From: DATKZH01 sp964475955
Lineage (GTDB): Bacteria > Planctomycetota > Planctomycetia > Pirellulales > Thermoguttaceae
Length of the DNA: 23,153 nt
Direction: 5' to 3'
Assembly (NCBI GenBank): GCA_964475955.1
Contig: CAYYZY010000126.1
Coordinates: 1 to 23,153 of the forward strand
The position numbers were made by a program, and so were the translations under genes. Within the stretch, counting starts at the first letter, position 1, and every line of letters begins with the position of its first letter. The notes under the pieces were generated by a model. The model ran no database searches and was not told the DNA's origin. It was given only the letters and a program-made list of their open reading frames with translations. Shown in pieces: positions 1-6,450 of this stretch.

Positions 1-502
1 CCCCCCCCGGGGCGCCTTCCGACCGCGCGACGACTGGGGGCTACACCGGGTCCTCCGGCATGGCGTTCGAAGCGAACCGGCCCCACCACCGATTCGTAGA
101 CAATGAAGGGGTTCGCTCGGCCGGAGGGTGTGCCACGATTAACTCGATCGGGGGGCAACACTTGGCCGTGGGCAAGAATCGCATGTCGGCAGTCCCGACC
201 CGCGGACGCCTGATCGAAACGTGTAACTCTTTTCCCACAAGCAGCTTTTCGACTTCCATCGGCCCAGGATCGGTCGGCGGCGACCTGTTCGGATCCTAAG
301 GGCCGCGCCGATCGAACGAATTCTGTGCCAAAGGCCGGGGAAACCCAAGGGCGATTTTGCCTTCCTCGCCCAAGTTTCCTTGACGCAACCCATTTGGGAG
401 CGTATGTTGAGATAAAGATACTTCCGGCGCGCACCGTTCGCGCCGGTTTCAAAGCAGGGCCCCGCTGGCCGGCGCCCTGGGAGGAGAGCGAAGGAACTCA
501 GG
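1..502. other. Leader region without a supported gene
   Basis: I see no convincing coding region in these 502 bases. Short open frames exist on both strands (for example 60-299 plus and 41-259 minus), but they overlap each other, lack Shine-Dalgarno sequences and resemble no family I know. The first bases are a C/G run. The right half carries the csrA promoter and untranslated leader, listed separately. Base composition from about 380 to 420 is distinctly richer in A+T than the surroundings, as expected for a promoter. Confidence 0.6.
380..408 (+). promoter_or_regulatory. Predicted sigma70-type promoter of csrA
   Basis: A TTGACG hexamer (380-385) is followed after exactly 17 bases by TATGTT (403-408). 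Both are close to the housekeeping consensus. This would start transcription near 415 and give a leader of about 90 bases before the csrA ATG at 503. The leader end is rich in GGA (around 479-486, 491-495 and the CAGGATG at the start codon). GGA is the core of CsrA-binding sites, so negative autoregulation is plausible. The hexamers are seen; their use and the autoregulation are inference. Confidence 0.55.
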
Positions 503-733
503 ATGTTGGTGCTCTCTAGGAAGAAGAACGAAAGTATTGTCATCAACGATGACATTACAATCGTTGTGGTAGAGATTCGCGGAGACAAGGTGCGTCTCGG
601 AGTCGAGGCTCCAAAGGAAGTGCCTGTCCACCGACGCGAGGTCTTCGATGCGATCCATCGCAACGAAGCGGCCGGCGGTGGCGGAAAAGAGGCGAGTAAG
701 GCAGACCCGGCGAAGACCTCCGACGATTCATAG
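503..733 (+). CDS. csrA: Carbon storage regulator CsrA (RsmA)
   Basis: A 76-residue RNA-binding post-transcriptional regulator. CsrA dimers bind GGA motifs in mRNA leaders and block or stabilise translation. The first 52 residues match the family closely, starting MLVLSRKK. The RNA-contact positions known from E. coli are conserved at the same numbering: L4, R6, V40, V42 and R44 within APKEVPVHRREV. The last 22 residues are a Gly/Lys/Asp-rich tail longer than the usual 61-residue protein, likely disordered. The start is the ATG at 503, with AAGGA about 7 bases upstream and a GAGGAG further up. It stands alone on the plus strand. No fliW or flagellar gene is visible next to it, so its targets cannot be read from context. 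Confidence 0.95.
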   Translation: MLVLSRKKNESIVINDDITIVVVEIRGDKVRLGVEAPKEVPVHRREVFDAIHRNEAAGGGGKEASKADPAKTSDDS

Positions 734-1207
734 CCTTCCCTCCCTGCGCCTCTTGCGCTCCTTCGGCGGACTACGCGACCCGCCCTTCTTTCTGTCTTTG
801 CTTCCCTGCACGCTCCTCTTGCGCGCACGGTCATTGAGCATCCGCTCCGAGCCTGTCTTGACGAGCGGCCCCAAGTCTCGCCATTTCCCTGTCCCCCGCA
901 AGAGTGGCGTGGTCGCCGGTCGCCAGGTCGACCCAGAGCAAGACCGCCCCGCCCAGCCAGAACCGCTTCGCGATCGCGGATTCGCCGCCGGGTTCCGCAC
1001 CAGTCAGACGGTTGGCCACAATGCGGGCACGTGTCTGCGCACCCGGCACGAGGGTCCGGAAGCCAGCCCGTCGGAGCAACAGGGAAGCACGCGTGAGAGG
1101 GAGCGGGTACAATCGCTGCGAGGCGGGGCCGCGGCGGTCGGGCGGATTTCGTCGTCTACGGCCGGCGCGGCCCGGTGCCGCGCGCGTCACTTTGAAGGAG
1201 AACGGCC
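734..1207. other. Gene-poor interval with a possible decayed minus-strand fragment
   Basis: No gene with a start and ribosome-binding site was found. On the minus strand, about 1075 down to a TGA at 831, one frame has protein-like composition and strong GC third-position bias. It contains a possible membrane stretch, FWLGGAVLLWVDLATG, and the preceding residues RARIVANRLTG. The upstream continuation of that frame is low-complexity Arg/Pro shadow sequence. It may be the C-terminal remnant of a lost gene, but I do not recognise a family. The final 15 bases hold the Shine-Dalgarno sequence of the next gene (GAAGGAGA). Confidence 0.35.
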
Positions 1208-1561
1208 ATGCAGACACCGTTGGGACTCTTGGGCACGCTGCTCTGCTGTGCGTCGGCCGTCGCCGACGATGCCGCCGGGCGACTCGCAGAACACCTGGGC
1301 AAGAAGCCGGCTTTGGTCGTTGTCGTCTGCGCGTCGGACGAGCAAGACCTGCCGACGGTCGCCGGCCTTGTCGACGAGACCCCGTGGACCGTGCTTTGCC
1401 GCACGGCAGCCGACGGGCCGCTGGCGAAGATTCGCCAGTGGGCCGCCGAAAAAGGGCTTCTGGGGGAGCGGGTCTACGTGGTCGATGCCCGGGGCGACTC
1501 GCTTTGGCTGGCGGACGACATGGCCGACGCCGTGTGGCTGGCGCCGGGATCAGAGGGGTAG
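1208..1561 (+). CDS. Short exported protein, possible N-terminal remnant of a methyltransferase-like protein
   Basis: A 117-residue protein with a hydrophobic N-terminus ending near SAVADDA, consistent with a Sec signal peptide. The ATG at 1208 has a good AAGGAGA 5-6 bases upstream. The rest has an alternating strand/helix pattern: a strand PALVVVVCAS, helix, strand WTVLCRTAA, helix KIRQWAAEKGLLGERVYVVD, then SLWLADDMADAVWLAPG. By eye this resembles the start of a Rossmann-fold methyltransferase-like domain found in large planctomycete exported proteins with PQQ-type repeats. The glycine-rich SAM-binding loop is missing, and the frame stops where such a domain would continue. It could be an intact small protein or a truncated gene. 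Downstream sequence to 1654 shows no continuation that I can follow. Function is unknown. Confidence 0.55.
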   Translation: MQTPLGLLGTLLCCASAVADDAAGRLAEHLGKKPALVVVVCASDEQDLPTVAGLVDETPWTVLCRTAADGPLAKIRQWAAEKGLLGERVYVVDARGDSLWLADDMADAVWLAPGSEG

Positions 1562-1654
1562 ACGTGTGGCAGCGCCGGGCGGCTTGGACGCTGGCGTTCA
1601 ACGCGCGCGGTCACGTGAGAGAGGCCTTCTGAGCAAGCGCACTGCCCGACCGCG

Positions 1655-2117
1655 TCAGTCCTCTTGCTGTTGCGGTTTCGGCAGTCGCACCAGTACGGCG
1701 TCTCTTGGGGGCAGGTAATAGAAGGCCTGTCCGAGAACGGAGGTGAGCGGGTCACTTTCCCTTACGTTCTGGCTGAACATATTACGGTAGCCCGAGCTTT
1801 CGACGGCAATGATCGCGTCGGCCAGACGCTGGCACCCGGCTCGGTAGTCGAGCAGCATTGCCGGGTCGCGCAGGGCTTCGCCGATCACTTCGGAGAAGGC
1901 TCGGAGCTGGCCCGACTTGCCGTCGTCGGGCAGTGCGTCGATCGCAGCCTTGATCCGCTCGAAAACCCCGCGATTCTCCACGAAGAATTCGTCCAGCCGA
2001 CACTTCTCGAAAGAGCGAGCCTTTCAACCTGGAGCAGTGGATCGACGTGTCCAGGAACAGTTCGGCCGAGAGCGGAGAATGGTCGTCACTCAATTCCTCG
2101 AAAGACATCCAGGCCAC
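1655..2117 (-). pseudogene. PIN-like nuclease-fold protein, frameshifted
   Basis: Two minus-strand frames together read as one protein. The first starts at ATG 2117 (MAWMSFEELSDDHSPLSAEL) and reaches FLDTSIHCSRLKGSLF, a typical PIN-domain first strand with its conserved Asp. Near 2005-2012 the meaningful frame changes, and the second frame continues KCRLDEFFVENRGVFERIKA down to the stop at 1655. It contains CQRLADAIIAV and, further on, MFSQNV and YYLPP, which resemble the final acidic helix and strand of PIN domains. PIN proteins are metal-dependent RNases, often toxins or RNA-processing factors. Reading across needs a one-base shift in the CTCTTTCGAGAAG stretch, or a larger internal deletion that also changed frame. 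The start overlaps the previous gene's 3' end by 32 bases. Sequencing error is the alternative. Confidence 0.55.
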
Positions 2118-2646
2118 CGTTCAGCAGGTCGATCGTGACCGCGTTGGTGAAATCGTCGTCGTACACGGATTCCTGGCGAAGCCTCTCGAAGGCCGACCGA
2201 AGACACGCAAGCTGATCGTGCGTGAACTGCTCAACGTCGCGTTCAACGAAGAGGCCTTGCAGCAGGTTGATGACTTCGGCGAACTGCTCTTCACGTTGCG
2301 ACCGGACCTCCCACAGCTTCGCAAGCGAATACTTCACTTGTTCCAGCGCGTTGTTCCGAAGGAAGAACTCCGCTTCGTGGTCGATGGCGCGATCCAGGTC
2401 CTCCAGGCACGCCGACAGCAGGGCGTGGCAACGTTGCCGCACCTTGGGTTCCACCTTGGGAGTCCCCGGAGGAACTCGCGCGGCACGAAACGCGTCTTGC
2501 GACGCGGCACCCGTTGCACGGGTTCCGGAAGTCACAAGTGCCGGTGCATGCGGGTCACCCGAGACGGTTCCGCCGGCAATCACACCTGGACTCACCCGGT
2601 CGTTCGCTAGCGACCCTATGCCGGAGCCGGTTGAATCGTCACTCAT
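2086..2646 (-). CDS. Unrecognised helical protein, middle gene of a three-gene cassette
   Basis: A 186-residue protein of no family I recognise. Residues 1 to about 60 are Ser/Gly/Pro/Thr-rich and probably disordered. From about 65 to 186 it is charged and predicted helical (for example LEDLDRAIDHEAEFFLRNN, LAKLWEVRSQREEQFAEVI). There is no signal peptide or membrane segment, so it should be cytoplasmic. Its ATG at 2646 overlaps the stop of the upstream gene in an ATGA arrangement, which implies translational coupling. Its own end overlaps the start of the broken PIN-like gene. The tight packing suggests that the three products act together, as in toxin-antitoxin or defence cassettes, but nothing in this protein proves that. 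Confidence 0.7.
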   Translation of the reverse strand: MSDDSTGSGIGSLANDRVSPGVIAGGTVSGDPHAPALVTSGTRATGAASQDAFRAARVPPGTPKVEPKVRQRCHALLSACLEDLDRAIDHEAEFFLRNNALEQVKYSLAKLWEVRSQREEQFAEVINLLQGLFVERDVEQFTHDQLACLRSAFERLRQESVYDDDFTNAVTIDLLNGGLDVFRGIE

Positions 2647-3026
2647 GATGGCACCTGCTGGTGTTCGGCTGCCTCCAAGACGACTTCCCGAACCTTACGG
2701 AAGTCCAGGTGGTTCGCAACGACGTCGGACCCTTTCTCGGCAATCGCCGCAAATTCGCGAAGGGGCAGCAATTCTTCCACGTCGGCAGTCTGTGTCTGGG
2801 CCAGATCGAGCTTCTCATGCCCGAAACTGAACGCGAGATTCGCAGATCGACGTACGAGCTGACATCGGTTCACGTCAATCGCGTTGAAGTCCCATTCTTC
2901 TTGCTCTGCCAGGATCGCCTTGGAGATTCGCCCCGCCCGGTCCCAATAGACCTGTCCGAAGTCGTATCGGAGTTCGAAAACGTAGCGGTGAATCACTTCC
3001 GTTCGCACGTTGACCACGCTCGCCAT
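2643..3026 (-). CDS. Unrecognised protein, first gene of a three-gene cassette
   Basis: A 127-residue protein starting MASVVNVRTEVIHRYVFELR. I chose ATG 3026 because a GAGGTG sits 6 bases upstream. A longer frame could begin at a TTG at 3092 but has no ribosome site. The sequence has an alternating pattern (ELRYDFGQVYWDRAGRISKA, then NLAFSFGHEKLDLAQTQTAD, VEELLPLREFAAIAEKG) suggestive of a small alpha/beta domain. No catalytic motif, signal peptide or membrane segment is visible. The end, after DFRKVREVV, runs into the next gene by an ATGA overlap. It may be shorter than its relatives if the C-terminus was lost, but I cannot test this. Transcription probably starts from the promoter at 3122-3150. 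Confidence 0.7.
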   Translation of the reverse strand: MASVVNVRTEVIHRYVFELRYDFGQVYWDRAGRISKAILAEQEEWDFNAIDVNRCQLVRRSANLAFSFGHEKLDLAQTQTADVEELLPLREFAAIAEKGSDVVANHLDFRKVREVVLEAAEHQQVPS

Positions 3027-3121
3027 CGACAGCACCTCGGCGCAGGTTTCTGCAGTCGCAACCCCTGCGGAAATCGGAAGATACTCTCCCAAACCGGTAG
3101 TACAACCCGGGGCACCCCATT

Positions 3122-3150
3122 ATCATATAGCATGGCCCTCGTCCATCCAA
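3122..3150 (-). promoter_or_regulatory. Predicted sigma70-type promoter of the three-gene cassette
   Basis: Read on the minus strand, TTGGAT (3150-3145) is followed after exactly 17 bases by TATGAT (3127-3122), within the A+T-rich stretch TATATGATAATGG. This lies about 95 bases upstream of the ATG at 3026 and points into the cassette. No other promoter-like sequence was seen between the three genes, consistent with one transcript. Confidence 0.5.
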
Positions 3151-3370
3151 GGATATTGCCAGCCAAACGGCGTGCGAAACCCGCGATTCCCCCGAAAATT
3201 GGCCTGGCCCTCCACGGGGGCAGCGTCGACAAGACTCGTTTGGGACAAGTGCCGTTGGGGGGAGCATTGTCGACCTCTGGCGGCTCCCGCCGCCGTTTGG
3301 GTTTCCGGCATGACTAGGGCCTGCAGCGGGTCCGCGTCCTCGCGGCCCAACGCACTGGTTTCTCCTATGG

Positions 3371-3417
3371 TATGATGGACGGCACCCGAGATTTCCCTTT
3401 GCACTGAGAGTGGAGGT
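3371..3417 (+). promoter_or_regulatory. Possible -10 element and strong ribosome-binding site of the DUF1080 gene
   Basis: A TATGAT at 3371-3376 lies about 48 bases upstream of the DUF1080 start and would serve as a -10 box. I see no good -35 at 16-18 bases upstream, so the promoter is uncertain. GGAGGT at 3412-3417, 6 bases before ATG 3424, is a near-perfect Shine-Dalgarno sequence and fixes the start. Confidence 0.35.
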
Positions 3418-3423
3418 AAGACC

Positions 3424-4155
3424 ATGAGAAGTTGCGCCGTCTGGTTCGCCTGCATCGCGGTGGTGCTCGTCGTGGGGGTCTGCGGGGCGCGGGCGGCCGA
3501 AGTGCCCGAGTTTCGCGATCTGTTCAACGGCAAGGACCTGTCGGGCTGGGTGAACGTGAACACCGACGACGACACGTGGACCGTGCGCGACGGCCTGCTC
3601 GTGTGCAGCGGCCATCCGATCGGGGTGATGCGCACCGAGAAGCAGTACGAGAACTTCGTGCTGCACGTCGAGTGGCGCCACATGGAAGCCGGCGGCAACT
3701 CCGGGGTGTTCGCCTGGAGCGAGGGCACCGTGCCCGAGAGCAAGCGCCTCCCCAAGGGGCTGGAGGTGCAGATGCTGGAGTTGGACTGGGTCAATCAGCA
3801 CAAGATGAGGGACGGCTCGCTCCCGCCGGTCGCCTACGTACACGGCGAGCTGTTCGGTGCCAACGGACTGAAGATCGTTCCCGACAACCCGCGCGGCAGC
3901 CGGAGCAAGTCGATCGAGAACCGCTGCCAGGGCAAGGGCGAGTGGAACGTGTACGACGCGGTCTTCGTCGACGGGGTGGTCAAGCTGGCGGTCAACGGCA
4001 AGTTCGTCAACGGCGTGAGCCGGTCGTCGGTCAAGAAGGGCTATCTCTGCCTGGAGTCGGAGGGCGCGGAAATCCACTTCCGCAACATCCGCATCATGGA
4101 GCTGCCGCCCGGCGTCACCACGCCCGAGCAAACGGCGCCGGTGGTGGAGGAATAG
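3424..4155 (+). CDS. Exported DUF1080 (3-keto-disaccharide hydrolase) domain protein
   Basis: A 243-residue exported protein. Residues 1 to about 25 form a Sec signal peptide ending GARAAE. Residues about 29-230 are a DUF1080 / 3-keto-disaccharide hydrolase domain, a concanavalin-like beta-sandwich. Characteristic stretches are FRDLFNGKDLSGW at the start, WTVRDGLLVCSG, ENFVLHVEWRH, GNSGVF, GLEVQML, WNVYDAVFVDGVVKLAVNGK and the closing EGAEIHFRNIRIMEL. The family is hugely expanded in planctomycetes and is linked to cleavage of 3-keto-glycosides in polysaccharide breakdown. The exact substrate cannot be read here. The protein is a single domain of normal length, acting in the periplasm or on the surface. 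The S46 peptidase gene follows 152 bases later on the same strand, but a large inverted repeat separates them, so co-transcription is doubtful. Confidence 0.9.
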   Translation: MRSCAVWFACIAVVLVVGVCGARAAEVPEFRDLFNGKDLSGWVNVNTDDDTWTVRDGLLVCSGHPIGVMRTEKQYENFVLHVEWRHMEAGGNSGVFAWSEGTVPESKRLPKGLEVQMLELDWVNQHKMRDGSLPPVAYVHGELFGANGLKIVPDNPRGSRSKSIENRCQGKGEWNVYDAVFVDGVVKLAVNGKFVNGVSRSSVKKGYLCLESEGAEIHFRNIRIMELPPGVTTPEQTAPVVEE

Positions 4156-4195
4156 GGAGCTTTGCAGGATCCCGCGTATCGGGTAGGAGGGCACG

Positions 4196-4246
4196 GTACG
4201 AGACCCACGCGTTTCTCAGCAGGCTATCGTCGCGTGGGTCTCGTAC
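4196..4246. repeat. Perfect 16-bp inverted repeat, possible terminator or REP-like element
   Basis: The arms 4196-4211 and 4231-4246 are perfectly complementary over 16 bases (core GAGACCCACGCG / CGCGTGGGTCTC) and enclose a 19-base loop. It lies 40 bases after the DUF1080 stop. It has no trailing T-run, so it is not a classical intrinsic terminator, but the stem could end transcription or protect the mRNA. An interspersed palindromic repeat is the alternative. Part of the arm motif is echoed by the following CTCGACCCACCC. Confidence 0.7.
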
Positions 4247-4307
4247 CTCGACCCACCCCACATTTCGTCCTATCTTTCCCAACCACACAAGAACCTTCTG
4301 GACAAGG

Positions 4308-6365
4308 ATGAACATGACCTCTCTCCTGCGACGCACCTGGGCCCTCGGAATCGTGCTGGCCGTTTGCCGGCCGGCGGCGGCCGACGAGGGCATGTGGCTG
4401 TTCAACGACCTGCCCGTCGAACAACTGAAGACGAAGTACGGGTTCGAGCCGACCGACGCGTGGTCGCGGCACGTGATGCTCGCCTCGGTGCGGTTCAATA
4501 GCGGCGGGTCGGCGTCGTTCGTTTCCGGCACGGGCCTGGTGCTCACGAACCACCACGTGGGGGCCGACACGCTGCACAAGATCTCCACGCCTGATCACAA
4601 CTACTACCGCGACGGCTTCTACGCCGAGACGCACGCCGAGGAAATCAAGGCCCCCGACCTGGAACTGAACCGGCTCGTGGCGATCGAAGACGTGACCGAG
4701 CGCGTCGCCGCCGCGGTCGAGCCGGAGGCTTCGGCCGCGCAGGCCGCCGCCGCGCGCCGGGCCGTGATGGCCGAGATCGAGAAGGAGTCGCTCGACCGAA
4801 CGGGCCTGCGCAGCGACGTGGTCACCCTCTACGGCGGCGCGAAGTACCACCTCTACCGGTACAAGAAATACACCGACGTCCGCCTGGTCTGGGCGCCCGA
4901 AGCGGCGATCGCCTTCTTCGGCGGCGACGCCGACAACTTCGAATACCCGCGCTACTGCCTCGACGTCTGCCTGTTCCGCGTGTACGAAGACGATAAGCCG
5001 GCCGAGATCGAGCACTTCCTCAAGGTGTCGCGCCGAGGCCCGGCCGACGGCGAGTTGGTGTTCGTCTCCGGAAACCCCGGGCGCACGCAGCGCATCTTCA
5101 CCTTGGCCGCGCTCAAGTACCAGCGCGACCACTACGTGCCCTACGTGCTCGATTTCCTCCGCCGACGGGAGATCCTCTACCAGCAATTCGAGCTGGAAGG
5201 CGAAGAGAAGAAGCGCCGCGTGCGCGACGACCTGTTCGGCACCCAGAACGCCCGAAAGGCTTACACGGGCATGGAGCAGGGATTGCAGGATCCGTCGTTC
5301 TTCGTGAGCAAGAAGGCGGAGGAGGCCGCGCTGCGGGCGACGGTCGAGGGCGAGCCGGCGCTCGAGCAGTACGCCGACGCGTGGAAGACGATCGCCGAGG
5401 TCCAGGACCGCCGCCGCGACCTGCTCGGCGACACGGCCAGTTTCGCCGGGCGACTGTACGACGGCGCGGAGACGCTCGTGTTCATGGCGGCCGAGGATCA
5501 GAAGCCCAGCCCCGAGCGGCTCCGGGAGTACCGCGATTCGGCCCGGGCCTCGCTCGAGCAGCAGTTGTTCTCGCCGGCGCCGATTCACCTCGACCTGGAA
5601 CGGGTGAAGCTGGCCGACTCGTTGAGCCTGTTCGTCGAGCGGCGCGGCGGCGACCATCCGTTGGTCGGACCGGTGCTCGACGGCAAGGGGCCCCAGGACC
5701 GGGCGACCGAGCTGGTCGGCGGGACGGAGCTGGCCGAGGTCGCGGTGCGTCGGCAGCTTGCCGAGGGCGGGCAGGAGGCCGTCGAGGCGTCGACCGACCC
5801 GCTGATCCAATTGGCCCGGCGCATGGAGCCCGAGGCGCGGCGAATCCGCGAGATCCGGGACGAGCTCGACGAGCTGGAGCGCCAGGCGTACGCCGAGATC
5901 ACCAGCGCCGTCTACGCGGTTCGCGGGACGGACACGTACCCCGATGCGACCTTCACGCTCCGCCTGGCCTTCGGCCAGGTGAAGGGCTACGTGGAGCACG
6001 GGCGGCCCGTCCCGCCCTGGACGACCGTGGCCGGCGCCTTTGAGCACGAGGCCCGGCACGGCGCCCAAGCGCCGTGGAAGCTGCCGCCCAAGTGGCACGC
6101 CCGGCGGGAAAAGCTGAACCCGAAGACGCCGTTCAACTTCGTCTCCACGGCCGACATCATCGGCGGCAATTCGGGCAGCCCGGTGATCGACCGCAACGCC
6201 GAGTTGGTCGGCGTGATCTTCGACGGCAACATCCAGTCGCTCACCGGGCGCTACTACTACTCCGACGAGCAGGCCCGGGCGGTGTCGGTGCACTGCGCCG
6301 TGATCATGGAAGCCCTGCGAAGAATCTACGACGCCGATCGGCTGGTGGAAGAGCTCGGGCGGTAG
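4308..6365 (+). CDS. S46 family dipeptidyl-peptidase, DPP7-like
   Basis: A 685-residue exported serine exopeptidase of family S46 (DPP7/DPP11), which removes dipeptides from peptide N-termini in the periplasm. The signal peptide is about residues 1-25 (ending PAAADEG). GMWLFNDLP follows, the usual mature start of the family. The chymotrypsin-like catalytic elements are present: His in LVLTNHH (about 78-83), Asp in GGDADNFEYPR (about 205-215) and Ser622 in GGNSGSP. The central region (about 310-560) is the helical domain that covers the active site. Eighteen residues after the Ser is Gly640 in FDGN. In P. gingivalis enzymes this position is Gly in DPP7 (hydrophobic P1) and Arg in DPP11 (acidic P1), so a DPP7-like preference is inferred. 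Start ATG 4308 has AAGG immediately upstream; a second ATG at 4314 is possible. Length is normal for the family. Confidence 0.92.
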   Translation: MNMTSLLRRTWALGIVLAVCRPAAADEGMWLFNDLPVEQLKTKYGFEPTDAWSRHVMLASVRFNSGGSASFVSGTGLVLTNHHVGADTLHKISTPDHNYYRDGFYAETHAEEIKAPDLELNRLVAIEDVTERVAAAVEPEASAAQAAAARRAVMAEIEKESLDRTGLRSDVVTLYGGAKYHLYRYKKYTDVRLVWAPEAAIAFFGGDADNFEYPRYCLDVCLFRVYEDDKPAEIEHFLKVSRRGPADGELVFVSGNPGRTQRIFTLAALKYQRDHYVPYVLDFLRRREILYQQFELEGEEKKRRVRDDLFGTQNARKAYTGMEQGLQDPSFFVSKKAEEAALRATVEGEPALEQYADAWKTIAEVQDRRRDLLGDTASFAGRLYDGAETLVFMAAEDQKPSPERLREYRDSARASLEQQLFSPAPIHLDLERVKLADSLSLFVERRGGDHPLVGPVLDGKGPQDRATELVGGTELAEVAVRRQLAEGGQEAVEASTDPLIQLARRMEPEARRIREIRDELDELERQAYAEITSAVYAVRGTDTYPDATFTLRLAFGQVKGYVEHGRPVPPWTTVAGAFEHEARHGAQAPWKLPPKWHARREKLNPKTPFNFVSTADIIGGNSGSPVIDRNAELVGVIFDGNIQSLTGRYYYSDEQARAVSVHCAVIMEALRRIYDADRLVEELGR

Positions 6366-6450
6366 AATGCGACGGTAGGGGCGAACGTTCTAAGCAGCCG
6401 CGAGCGTGGGCGCCCGGGGCGTCGCCAGGGCGCATTTACCAGGCCGTTCG

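Noticed and set aside
648..1718. Long plus-strand frame of 356 codons
   Set aside because: It is Arg/Ser/Pro-rich shadow sequence with no ribosome site, and it overlaps the csrA end and the better-supported 1208-1561 gene in another frame.
3432..4307. Upstream in-frame extension of the S46 peptidase frame
   Set aside because: This part overlaps the DUF1080 gene in another frame and is Arg/Gly-rich shadow. The real start is ATG 4308, just before the signal peptide.
4224..6293. Long minus-strand frame antisense to the S46 peptidase
   Set aside because: It is a complement shadow of a clear enzyme gene with intact catalytic motifs on the plus strand.
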